20,427 bases of DNA, taken from a virus. Positions 8,049 to 15,853 of this stretch are shown here, piece by piece. The notes below the pieces were generated by a model, which worked only from the letters and a program-made list of their open reading frames with translations, was not told the origin of the DNA and made no database searches. How positions within the stretch are numbered: position 1 is the stretch's first letter; every line of letters starts with the position of its first letter. The position numbers and the translations under genes were made by a program. The stretch is taken from IMG/VR virus record IMGVR_UViG_3300046001_005512, positions 1 through 20,427 of that record; one strand, 5' to 3'.

Positions 8049-8537
8049 TTAGAAATTCAACACACAATAATCTGGTTGAACTGTCATTGTGATGTTTACA
8101 GCTGTGTTTTCAGTATCCCAGTTGTAATCTCCAAAGTTTGATTCGGTAATTAACGCGCCTTTGATAATCCATTCTGAAACGATATCACCTACTGGTCCTA
8201 ATACGTCAAATGTTAAGTCTTTTTTATAAAAATCACTATAACCATCACGACCTGTTACTGATTCGTGGTGTAAACGTACCCATTCCATTACTGCCTGCGC
8301 ACCTGAAGGTGTGATAGGATCGAATAATGTAAATTGAATAGTACCCCAAGTAGTTTTACCTTTCACAAAACGTTGTACGTTAATATGATTTAAAGGAACT
8401 GTTCCTTGAGTTAACGTCACTGCACCTACACCTTTGATCTCATACGCAGGAATACCATCAATATACATGATAAAGCGGTTCGCCTGTTTTGGTTCAAATG
8501 CTGTGAAAAATATTTCGTTTGGATCTAATACTGCCAT
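8049..8537 (-). CDS. Tail tube protein (T4 gp19-like)
   Basis: This is a 162-residue protein of the T4 gp19 tail tube family. It opens with NRFIMYIDGIPAYEIKGVGA, the first strands of the tube fold. It continues with VQRFVKGKTTWGTIQFTLFD, FYKKDLTFDVLGP, WIIKGALITESNFGDYNW and a final strand ending in TMTVQPDYCVLNF. Length and order of these elements fit gp19. The protein stacks as hexameric rings inside the sheath and forms the channel for DNA. It follows the sheath gene by 46 bases, as in T4, and is followed by a terminator. All four Arg codons are CGN, whereas the glycosyltransferase genes mostly use AGA; this fits high expression. The leader and start (8549-8530) share 20 identical bases with those of the 224-residue gene at 15860-15841. 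Confidence 0.93.
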   Translation of the reverse strand: MAVLDPNEIFFTAFEPKQANRFIMYIDGIPAYEIKGVGAVTLTQGTVPLNHINVQRFVKGKTTWGTIQFTLFDPITPSGAQAVMEWVRLHHESVTGRDGYSDFYKKDLTFDVLGPVGDIVSEWIIKGALITESNFGDYNWDTENTAVNITMTVQPDYCVLNF

Positions 8538-8559
8538 TTTATTTATTTATTTGTTTTGT

Positions 8560-8568
8560 TATAAATAT
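8560..8568 (-). promoter_or_regulatory. Candidate promoter motif ATATTTATAACAAAAC
   Basis: An exact nine-mer lies 22 bases before the tail tube start. The longer stretch ATATTTATAACAAAAC is identical to that before the sheath gene, at nearly the same distance from the start. This extended match makes it one of the two best copies. Confidence 0.45.
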
Positions 8569-8583
8569 CTACGTTTTAAAAAA

Positions 8584-10683
8584 TTACGCCGGGAAAACTG
8601 CTCCAGTTGGTAAAATGTTGAAATCCAAGTAAATGAATTCAGCAGTCTTAGTAGGTTGAATATAAATTTGACCTACCATCTGGTTTCTGTCGATTACGTC
8701 AGCGGTGTTGTTTGAGTCATCCATGATTACTTTAAAAGCATACAAACCTTGTCTTTGTTGTACTGATTCTAAGTATGGATTAACTTGACTTAAGAATTGG
8801 TTTCTTGTAGCAATACTGTTTTGTTCAAACACTAAGTTTTGAGCTACTTGAGAAATGTATCCTTTAAGTTGGATTAATAATCTACGAACGTTTACACGAT
8901 CTAAAGCAGATGCTTTAGTTTGTAATGTTTTCTGTCCGTATACTACAACTCCTGTTCCAGGGAATGTTGCAATTGGATTAACTTTGTTTTGATATAAAGT
9001 ATCGCGGTTTGTTTGAGATAATTTTTTCTCAGCTCTAACTACTGTACCTAATCCACCTCTGTTAATACCTGCTGGTGCAAACCAAGGTTCTGATACACTA
9101 TCGTTATAAGCGTAAACACCTGCTACCAATGTAGAAGCCGGTACCCAAATTAATTGAGCAGAATCTGGATCAATTGTTTGAACCCAAGGCCAATATGTTG
9201 CTGCGTATGAAGTATTTTTAGCGTTTGCTTGAGTAACTACATCATTAATGCTTGAACTAAATGGTACTAAATCTACTACATAAATAGCATCTCCTCTATT
9301 CATTGTATTATTAATTGCTGTGGTTACTTGTGATGAACCTAAATTTAAGGTTGGTGCAAATAAACCAGGAGTTAATAATACATTGTATTGATAATCATCA
9401 GCATTAGCCATTAAGTTAAGCATGTTAGTGTAATCACTACCTGTTAAACCTTGTGTATTTGTTGAAGCAACATCAATATTACTATTATAATCAGCAACAA
9501 TTCCAGTATTTAAAGTACCTGTAGCTCCTATAAATGAACCACTTGCGTTTGATGGGATTGATGATGTGTATTGAGATTTTGCTTGTCCATTGTTATCAAA
9601 ATAGAATGGAGTTGGTGTTAAAACACTAGATACATAAACATATCTTGAATTTGTTGGATAATCACCAATTACTTCAATTTGATTATCATCAACATTGTAT
9701 TGTTTATATTGGTTACCAATTAATCTAGCTACATAATTTGGTGCTGTTGGATCCATTGATAAGTTAGTCCAAGATTCTAATACAATAGGATTAGTTGAAT
9801 TATCATCTCCTTGACGGATTAATAAAGTAAATGTACCTGAACTTGTATCACGATTTTGGATTTGCCATCTGATATTATCAGCTGAACCTGAAGCTAATGA
9901 ACCACTTACATCTAATGAACTAGAACTATTCATAATAGCACCTTCCGAAATTGTTTTTAAAATTAAAGCTTCTGTATTTGTAGCTCCACTAAATAAAGTA
10001 GTAGTACTTCCAGATACAAAAGTATAAGCATTTAAAGTATCTGCTGAGAAAGTAGTTCCAATTTGTGAAGATGTTGTATTAAAGAATAAACCAGTAGATC
10101 CAGAAGCACTAGCAACAATGTATTGTAATGAAGAACTATATGGAGCTACAGAAGAACTAGCATTAAATGCTGCTACAATAGCTGTAACTGTATTTGCTGG
10201 TGTTGAACCTGAGGCTACAAATATTATTGTTGCTGTATTAGCAGGTGTTGTACTTCCAGTAACAGCAATTGTGATTCCATTAATTAAAAACGATCCCGTA
10301 GGAGTAATAAAAGGAGCTAAACTAGCACTACTAACAGTAACGGAGGCTGTTGTTGCTAAATTTGCATTAACAATAGGAGTTGAATCTGCAGAATCAAAAG
10401 TTCCACTTACTACTCTTGTTACTAATAATGTTTGACCACCATTGTTAAAATAGTTAAAAGCCGCTACTGAGGTAAAATAAGTATAAACTTGGCTAGCACT
10501 TAAAAAAGTTGTACCAAATTTGTTTTGATAATCGCTATATGAGCGAACAACTGTTGGAACTTCAACAGGACCTTTTACTGTTGGACCAACGATAGCTGCT
10601 CCAACGGTGATTGGTAGCGCGGAAACGAAAGAATTGTCATTTTCTAACGCTAATACACCCGGAGATATTAATGTTTCTGCCAT
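8584..10683 (-). CDS. Contractile tail sheath protein (T4 gp18-like)
   Basis: This is a 699-residue protein. The N-terminus (SPGVLALENDNSF, then VGAAIVGPTVKGPVEVP and a YSDYQNKFGT segment, residues 7-58) and the C-terminal domain (GINRGGLGTVVRAEKK, LNPxxTFPGTGVVVYGQKTL-type region, RVNVRRLLIQLKGYISQVAQ and the ending FIYLDFNILPTGAVFP) are those of phage sheath proteins. Sheath subunits surround the tube and contract to drive it into the host. Residues from about 93 to 240 form an insertion very rich in Ser, Thr, Ala and Gly, with the near-repeat GSTTPANTATIIFVASGS / GSTPANTVTAIVAAFNAS. By analogy with T4 gp18, whose inserted domains face outward, this would be surface exposed. Codon use is biased in the same way as in the tube gene. 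The gene is followed by the tube after 46 bases and preceded by a promoter-like motif. Confidence 0.93.
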   Translation of the reverse strand: MAETLISPGVLALENDNSFVSALPITVGAAIVGPTVKGPVEVPTVVRSYSDYQNKFGTTFLSASQVYTYFTSVAAFNYFNNGGQTLLVTRVVSGTFDSADSTPIVNANLATTASVTVSSASLAPFITPTGSFLINGITIAVTGSTTPANTATIIFVASGSTPANTVTAIVAAFNASSSVAPYSSSLQYIVASASGSTGLFFNTTSSQIGTTFSADTLNAYTFVSGSTTTLFSGATNTEALILKTISEGAIMNSSSSLDVSGSLASGSADNIRWQIQNRDTSSGTFTLLIRQGDDNSTNPIVLESWTNLSMDPTAPNYVARLIGNQYKQYNVDDNQIEVIGDYPTNSRYVYVSSVLTPTPFYFDNNGQAKSQYTSSIPSNASGSFIGATGTLNTGIVADYNSNIDVASTNTQGLTGSDYTNMLNLMANADDYQYNVLLTPGLFAPTLNLGSSQVTTAINNTMNRGDAIYVVDLVPFSSSINDVVTQANAKNTSYAATYWPWVQTIDPDSAQLIWVPASTLVAGVYAYNDSVSEPWFAPAGINRGGLGTVVRAEKKLSQTNRDTLYQNKVNPIATFPGTGVVVYGQKTLQTKASALDRVNVRRLLIQLKGYISQVAQNLVFEQNSIATRNQFLSQVNPYLESVQQRQGLYAFKVIMDDSNNTADVIDRNQMVGQIYIQPTKTAEFIYLDFNILPTGAVFPA

Positions 10684-10707
10684 TTTTTAGATTGATTAAT
10701 GTTTTGT

Positions 10708-10716
10708 TATAAATAT
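10708..10716 (-). promoter_or_regulatory. Candidate promoter motif ATATTTATAACAAAAC
   Basis: An exact nine-mer lies 24 bases before the sheath start and is followed by AACAAAAC as at the tube gene. A sheath gene needs strong expression, and this gap holds no other recognisable signal. Confidence 0.45.
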
Positions 10717-10735
10717 GTAAGAAACCTTCAAAATG

Positions 10736-10984
10736 CTATCGAGAAATCACTTCCCCTGTAGACAAATTGATGTTTCCGTCACCATACTTTTGTTGTAACA
10801 AACCACCTAAATCTAATTCAGCTGCTTTTAATTTTGATAACTCATCAATTAATTGTTCTTTTTGTAATTCTAAATCTTGAATGTTTATTTCAAGAATTCC
10901 GAATTGTTCAACTAATTGTCCTCTTTTATTATCTAACTCTTGTAATTTTGATAACTCTTCTGGTGTTAAAACTTTATTTTCCAT
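10736..10984 (-). CDS. Small coiled-coil protein, unknown function
   Basis: This is an 82-residue protein starting MENKVLTPEELSKLQELDNK. I chose the ATG at 10984 because it is 1 base after the stop of the heptosyltransferase-like gene; the upstream ATG at 11020 would add a hydrophobic stretch read through the end of that gene in another frame. Residues 7-62 form one long amphipathic helix with Leu/Ile at heptad positions (QFGILEINIQDLELQKEQLI), probably a dimeric or trimeric coiled coil. The end (KYGDGNINLSTGEVISR) is a short polar tail. Small proteins of this type recur in uncultured marine myoviruses near tail genes as far as I recall, without known function. Position between glycosyltransferases and sheath fits either a virion component or an assembly helper. 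Confidence 0.75.
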   Translation of the reverse strand: MENKVLTPEELSKLQELDNKRGQLVEQFGILEINIQDLELQKEQLIDELSKLKAAELDLGGLLQQKYGDGNINLSTGEVISR

Positions 10985-10985
10985 G

Positions 10986-12188
10986 TTAATAAATATATAG
11001 AAGTTTATTAATAGATTCAATCACTTGAGAAGGCTCAATAACTTTTGTGCACTCAAATTGACGTGGTGTATCTTTATGGTCAGGACACCATTCCCAATCA
11101 CCGGGATTTAACCATTGGCGATTAAAGCATCCTCTACATGTTTTAGGATCTTTAGGAAATAAACGTTCACAATCTTGAAATTCAGTATATGGATAACTAA
11201 ATCCTGAAATTAATATTGTAGGTGTATTTAATCCCCAACTTAACCAACTTAATCCACTGCCTAATCCAATAAATAAATCAGCATCTCTAATATCAACCAT
11301 TCTATCTTCTAAGGAAATATTAAATCCTGTTTTATCAATAACACCTGTTAATGTACCTCCTAATTTTGAATCATGCCACTCATCATTTAATGGTTCTGCT
11401 GTTAACATAACAACTTTATAACCTTTTTCATTTAAATAATCAATAATGGTTTGCCATCCACCTGGATGATTCCAATACTTAGCATGTGCTGAAGCATGAG
11501 GGGCTATAACAACGTATTTACCTTCAATATCAGTTTTATGTTCAGGGGTAATTAATTTTGGTTTTACCTCTCTATATTTCATTCCTAATATTTCAGTAGC
11601 GGTTTGTTGTAATGGATATTTTTTAAAGTCAATCGGTGTTCTATCATAAACAACCTTTTTATTATCATAAAACCATCCAATAGTAAACATACCATATAAA
11701 CCATGTACTTCTTCTCCAGGTTTAACAAATTTTAATTCAGGATAATTTCCTTCAAACCATTCATTATGGAACGTAGAACATACTACTTCACATTTATTTT
11801 CTTTCCTAAATTCATCAATTATAGGAAACCAAGCTAATGTATCTCCTAATGCTCCTGAATCTAAATGGATGTAAATTCTTTTACCTTCAGGTTCAAAATT
11901 ATGTTCTAAAATTTTAAATCCACTTTCTTTATCATATATCTCAATACGCCATTTAACTAAATACTTAATATTAGTACGAGTCCACATATTATTACTAATA
12001 GTGTTTTCAAATAAAACTCGGTTAGTTTTAGTGTTAATAAATTTTACTTGGTATGTTTTTTGTAGTGGTCCTAAAACTTCTACAAAAGCACCATCCATAA
12101 AATTTATGTTAAAAATATTTTCGGGTTTTTTGTGAGGTAATCCTAATATTTTAGTGTTACCATACTCGTTAATTAAAACTTCTTTCAT
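10986..12188 (-). CDS. TibC/Aah-like protein O-heptosyltransferase
   Basis: This is a 400-residue enzyme that resembles the autotransporter heptosyltransferase family (TibC, Aah). These are GT-B enzymes that move heptose from ADP-heptose to Ser/Thr residues of repetitive surface proteins. Residues 28-95 are a beta-rich N-terminal domain. The family's loop appears as HLDSGALGDTLAW (108-120), with Asp110 where I recall the catalytic Asp of TibC. The nucleotide-sugar half has APHASAHAKYWNHPGGWQ (229-246) and GLGSGLSWLSWGLNTPTILI (308-327). Four cysteines (C351, C354, C368, C380) in the context CRGC, EWCPDH, FEC match the iron finger of TibC. The start overlaps the stop of the GT4 gene as ATGA. 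No autotransporter is in the window; the nearest repetitive Ser/Thr-rich proteins are the fibre and the sheath insertion. Family membership is well supported; the sugar and acceptor are unknown. Confidence 0.85.
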   Translation of the reverse strand: MKEVLINEYGNTKILGLPHKKPENIFNINFMDGAFVEVLGPLQKTYQVKFINTKTNRVLFENTISNNMWTRTNIKYLVKWRIEIYDKESGFKILEHNFEPEGKRIYIHLDSGALGDTLAWFPIIDEFRKENKCEVVCSTFHNEWFEGNYPELKFVKPGEEVHGLYGMFTIGWFYDNKKVVYDRTPIDFKKYPLQQTATEILGMKYREVKPKLITPEHKTDIEGKYVVIAPHASAHAKYWNHPGGWQTIIDYLNEKGYKVVMLTAEPLNDEWHDSKLGGTLTGVIDKTGFNISLEDRMVDIRDADLFIGLGSGLSWLSWGLNTPTILISGFSYPYTEFQDCERLFPKDPKTCRGCFNRQWLNPGDWEWCPDHKDTPRQFECTKVIEPSQVIESINKLLYIY

Positions 12189-13126
12189 ATATTATTGTAT
12201 AATTCTATTAATTCTTTTGAGCGATTTAACCATGATAATTCTTGAGCAGTATTTAATGAACGTTGTCTATATTCATCATACTCATTTATAATAGTGTCTA
12301 AACCGCGTAACATTTCATTTAAATTTCTTGGTGCTCTCCATAACCCATGAAATGTTGTTTCCATTTCTATCCATCCTAAAATAGGTAAACCACAAGCTGC
12401 TGCCTCCAGTAATGTAAGATTAGGATGTCCAGCTTCCAAGTCTGATGGGTGAAGAAATATAGTGTGTGATGTGTAAAGTTGTCTTAATTGTTCGTTTGAA
12501 GGTTCCCAAATAATAGTTAATTTAGGATATCCTTTAACCCATGGATTATCATTAAGCCAATTTTCATTATTTTTAGGACCTGCAAGTGTGATTGGTAAAT
12601 TACGAGACATTGCTACTTGTACACCTAATCCAAATCCTTTTCTATCATATGAACCATAACCTCCTAATCCATTATTTGCTAACATTAACAAACTATGGTT
12701 TATAGGATATGTTTCGTTTGGATAAAATTTAGTTATGTCGGCTCCATGTGAAAAATAACATACTTTATCTGTATCAAAATAATCAACTAAATAACGAGCA
12801 GGTACTAATGAAAAAATAGATTTTTCCATTGCCTCTAAATTTTCCTTATACACAGATGAATCTTTACCATAATGAAAGGCGTGGTGGTCGTGATGTTGGA
12901 AGATATAAGGTACATCTCTATCAGCAAGAAATAAAGCTAAATTAGCTACATGAACCATTACTATATCATATTCACCTGGATAGATCTCAGCAGCATATTT
13001 AATATCTACTTCATGTCCTAATTCTCTAAGATTACAAGTAAGTTCCCATACGATTTTTTCTACAGCACCCCATGCTACTGGTGGTACTGGTATTCCGCAA
13101 CCTGGATGTACTTGACAAATTTTCAT
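12185..13126 (-). CDS. GT4-type glycosyltransferase
   Basis: This is a 313-residue GT-B fold enzyme. The N-terminus MKICQVHPGCGIPVPPVAWG shows the strand and Gly-rich loop of the acceptor half. VCYFSHGADITKFYPN (122-137) is the linker to the donor half. The donor half has YDRKGFGLGV (160-169), LAGPK (181-185) and the GT4 signature with two glutamates, EAGHPNLTLLEAAACGLPI (231-249). It is slightly short for the family but all main elements are present. It has no membrane segment, so it acts in the cytoplasm on a soluble donor. It overlaps both neighbours (TAATG before it, ATGA after it), so three glycosyltransferases are translated as a coupled unit and probably act in one pathway. Donor and acceptor cannot be read from the sequence. 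Confidence 0.85.
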   Translation of the reverse strand: MKICQVHPGCGIPVPPVAWGAVEKIVWELTCNLRELGHEVDIKYAAEIYPGEYDIVMVHVANLALFLADRDVPYIFQHHDHHAFHYGKDSSVYKENLEAMEKSIFSLVPARYLVDYFDTDKVCYFSHGADITKFYPNETYPINHSLLMLANNGLGGYGSYDRKGFGLGVQVAMSRNLPITLAGPKNNENWLNDNPWVKGYPKLTIIWEPSNEQLRQLYTSHTIFLHPSDLEAGHPNLTLLEAAACGLPILGWIEMETTFHGLWRAPRNLNEMLRGLDTIINEYDEYRQRSLNTAQELSWLNRSKELIELYNNI

Positions 13127-15114
13127 TATTTTGTTTCTAAATTTCCGTTTAATTGGATTTTATTATCTAAATAATCTTGATTAACTACAATAACTTTTTC
13201 ATTAAGAAATTTGTTATCAAAGGCATCATAAAATTTAAATCTAAATGTAACTTCTTTTCCCATAAATTGATATAATCTATACCAAGCAAATTTATGAGTA
13301 ATATCTATTTTTTCACTAAATGTTTCTATTCCTTCTTCTTCACCACTTACAATTAAAGTTCTATTATCTGATTCGTTTGAATTTTGATAATAAACAGCAA
13401 AGTGATTTTCTACATTAGAGGGTAAAACAGTTGTATATTCTACTCGAGAAAAATTATTATGTTTAAAATTTTCAGCAATTAACCAATCCCAATCTTCACT
13501 AGTTTCTATATGAATTTGGTTTCTAAATGGTTTTAAAGCAAAATGAAAAATATTTTCATATCCATTAGAAAAACTACCAACTTTGTTTTTTAAATTATCA
13601 TATTCGGTAGCAGTAGATACAAATTCGTGTGTTTTAAAGAAAAAATTAGTTTGTATACCAAAGAAAAATGTTGCACTTACCATTCCTTCAGGATATTCAC
13701 GTTCATCTACGTATGCTTTTTTCTTATTTAATATAGATGATATATCATTAATAAATTCGGGGTTAGTTAAAATGTAATCATAATTAGTAAAATATAATTT
13801 TTTAAATCCTATATTTTTTGCTAATGAAGCTGCATTATAATAATTTGTATAAACAGCAGGACCATGATATACATCATTATCTTCTCCTTGTAATAAAGTA
13901 TTTACTAAAAAATGTCCATAATCAACCCAACAATAATAATAAAAATCATGTTTAGTTAATAGGTTATTTTTATCATAAACACAGTAATCTACTAATTCTT
14001 GTAATTCTTGAGGAATGGGAACGTGTGAGGTTAATATAATTTTTCTACCTGTTTGTTTAAATGATTCAATACATTCTTTAGTTGAATCTATAATACTTTG
14101 TTGAACAGGGTATGTTGAAATAATTATTGCTTCTTGTTCCGGATAAATTTCTTCTTCTGTTTCTAAAATTTCTTTAATTAATTCACAATTATTTTCAAAA
14201 CTACTAAAATCAAGATAATCAACTGTATCAAATCTATCAAAATAGTTTTGGTATACTTCTAAATTATAAATTAATGTTGGGATTTGATGGGAAATTGCTT
14301 CACGAATAACTAAAGGCATTGTTTCTTTATCATTAGCTGAACCTCGTGATGTAAATAAAAATAAATCCATTGCCTGATAGAATTTATCTACATCTGTTCT
14401 TTCATCCCACCATGTTAAATTTGGGGGAGTATTTTGAGCTAATGGTTCCCAATACCATTTAAAATTATCTGCTCTATTACCTAAACTATGAAATTCATAT
14501 TCAGGAAACTGTCTAGCATAATCAAAAAATTCAGCTTGATTTTTACGAGAGGTGTATAACCCTACGTGTAAAATGTGTTTTTTAGTTGTATCTAGTTGTA
14601 ATTTACGCAATGCCTCTTCACGGTCGGGGCGTTTTATATATTCAATAGGATATTCAACTAATACGCGTGGAATGTCAATATCTTTATATTGGTCTATTTG
14701 CCAATTAGATACAAACATAAACTTATCTGGGAAGAATTTTTTCTGAGTAGTATCAAAGGATGAATCATGTGATGTTTCTACTATAATATATTTTCTTTTA
14801 GGATTATATAAAGCAGAAGCAACCTCAAAATCCATATAAAACTCAGGAATTTCCTCACTATGAACAATATCAGGTTGGATACGATTAACGATATCCATTA
14901 ATTCCATTTTGTTTTTACCTAATGTAAAAAAATTATTAGGTTTAACTAATTTTAAGATTTTGTTTTTTGTTACAACTAATCTACCACCAGTAACATCTGA
15001 CCATTCTATAAGATAAATTTCAAATTCATCTTTTAGTAGTTCTATTTTTTTAGTTAAATATTGGGGAAGACCACCTGTTGATAGATGGGGAGCAATATAC
15101 AACAATTTTTTCAT
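13126..15114 (-). CDS. Two-domain glycosyltransferase (GT4-like plus second domain)
   Basis: This is a 662-residue protein. Residues 1-320 form a GT-B glycosyltransferase: YIAPHLSTGGLPQYL at the N-terminus, HILHVGLYTSRKNQ near 180 and KETMPLVIREAISHQIPTL near 265, the GT4 donor-site region (one Glu is kept, the first is less clear). From about 330 a second domain begins with EAIIISTYPVQQSIIDSTKE and GRKIILTSHVPIP, the opening of a GT-A-like alpha/beta fold, as seen in other marine phage glycosyltransferases I recall. The last 100 residues are beta-rich (AWYRLYQFMGKEVTFRFKFY). The first gene of the glycosyltransferase cluster, it begins after a 59-base gap with a variant of the promoter-like motif, and its stop overlaps the next start (TAATG). 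Two catalytic domains in one chain would allow two successive sugar additions. The GT4 assignment is good; the second domain's activity is inferred. Confidence 0.75.
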   Translation of the reverse strand: MKKLLYIAPHLSTGGLPQYLTKKIELLKDEFEIYLIEWSDVTGGRLVVTKNKILKLVKPNNFFTLGKNKMELMDIVNRIQPDIVHSEEIPEFYMDFEVASALYNPKRKYIIVETSHDSSFDTTQKKFFPDKFMFVSNWQIDQYKDIDIPRVLVEYPIEYIKRPDREEALRKLQLDTTKKHILHVGLYTSRKNQAEFFDYARQFPEYEFHSLGNRADNFKWYWEPLAQNTPPNLTWWDERTDVDKFYQAMDLFLFTSRGSANDKETMPLVIREAISHQIPTLIYNLEVYQNYFDRFDTVDYLDFSSFENNCELIKEILETEEEIYPEQEAIIISTYPVQQSIIDSTKECIESFKQTGRKIILTSHVPIPQELQELVDYCVYDKNNLLTKHDFYYYCWVDYGHFLVNTLLQGEDNDVYHGPAVYTNYYNAASLAKNIGFKKLYFTNYDYILTNPEFINDISSILNKKKAYVDEREYPEGMVSATFFFGIQTNFFFKTHEFVSTATEYDNLKNKVGSFSNGYENIFHFALKPFRNQIHIETSEDWDWLIAENFKHNNFSRVEYTTVLPSNVENHFAVYYQNSNESDNRTLIVSGEEEGIETFSEKIDITHKFAWYRLYQFMGKEVTFRFKFYDAFDNKFLNEKVIVVNQDYLDNKIQLNGNLETK

Positions 15115-15128
15115 AATAACTTATTTCC

Positions 15129-15137
15129 AATAAATAT
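15129..15137 (-). promoter_or_regulatory. Variant promoter-like motif ATATTTATT
   Basis: On the coding strand TATATTTATTGG lies 14 bases before the two-domain glycosyltransferase start and differs from the recurring nine-mer at its last base. It would separate expression of the glycosyltransferase group from the fibre genes. This is weak evidence in such AT-rich DNA. Confidence 0.25.
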
Positions 15138-15173
15138 AATAAAAAATATTTAAGACTCCAAGTTATAGTAAAA

Positions 15174-15848
15174 TTAACTACAAGTTATATCAAACTGAAG
15201 TCCTGTTGCTCCCATTCCTCCAAAAAAAGCAACATCTGCTGTACCATAAGTATTTGAGTCTAAAACATTAGGTGTAGGTCCAGCTGTTAAAGCTATTAAA
15301 TTAGCATAGTTAGTTCCATTAATATCAATAGTAACTGAACCACCTCCAAAATTAGGATCTGTAGAAACTTCAACTTGCCAATAAGCTCTAAAAATTATAG
15401 GAGTTGTAGCTTGGGAAATATCTGCATTGTAGTTTCCTCCACCAGCTAATAATATTCCACTATTACCTCCTACATAATTATAAGTAAAAGAACTATCAAA
15501 TAAATTCAATATTATTGATAAGTCATTATTTACAGGAGCAGGTTGAGCACTAATATTATTAGTAGCATTTAATACAATTTTAAAATTAGTTTGATCATAA
15601 AAATAAGTTAACCCATCAAAATCACCAACTTGAATATTTGTTGTTTTAGCAGTAGTATTATATATTCTATTATCTCCTGATGCTTCACCTTGGCCCCAAT
15701 TATTATCAGGTTCATTACTAGAACCATTAGGACCAGAAAAATATGAGAAAAAACTCATGGTGTTTAAGCTAAGGATACCTGAACCATAGGCTCCATTAGC
15801 TTCACTCCATATGTCACTAAATTTTACGTTTGTAGATGGAACTGCCAT
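15174..15848 (-). CDS. Probable virion protein, unknown function
   Basis: This is a 224-residue protein beginning MAVPSTNVKFSDIWSEANGA. It is rich in Asn, Gly, Ser, Thr and aromatic residues with few Lys or Arg, a composition typical of beta-structured fibre or receptor-contact proteins. Visible segments include FFSYFSGPNGSSN, NNWGQGEASGDNRIYN, a Gly-rich stretch GGNSGILLAGGGNYN and the ending FFGGMGATGLQFDITCS. It has no signal peptide or membrane helix. The gene starts 5 bases after the fibre stop, so both are probably made together, suggesting a fibre-tip, spike or fibre-associated protein. Its leader and first codons share 20 identical bases with those of the tail tube gene, including AAATAAATAAAATGGC. 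No domain is recognised, and the role is inferred from location and composition only. Confidence 0.7.
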   Translation of the reverse strand: MAVPSTNVKFSDIWSEANGAYGSGILSLNTMSFFSYFSGPNGSSNEPDNNWGQGEASGDNRIYNTTAKTTNIQVGDFDGLTYFYDQTNFKIVLNATNNISAQPAPVNNDLSIILNLFDSSFTYNYVGGNSGILLAGGGNYNADISQATTPIIFRAYWQVEVSTDPNFGGGSVTIDINGTNYANLIALTAGPTPNVLDSNTYGTADVAFFGGMGATGLQFDITCS

Positions 15849-15853
15849 TTTAT

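Noticed and set aside
10118-10435. Plus-strand 105-codon frame within the sheath gene
   Set aside because: It is the mirror of the Ser/Thr/Ala-rich sheath insertion on the other strand; the low complexity of that stretch explains the absence of stops.
10736-11020. Start of the coiled-coil gene at 11020 (94 residues)
   Set aside because: The extra 12 residues overlap the end of the preceding gene and read as a hydrophobic stretch without conservation. The ATG at 10984 gives the usual tight spacing.
15116-15166. Inverted repeat ATAACTT ... AAGTTAT in the gap before the two-domain glycosyltransferase
   Set aside because: Only seven base pairs with a loop of about 37 bases in AT-rich DNA; easily due to chance, and no U tract follows.
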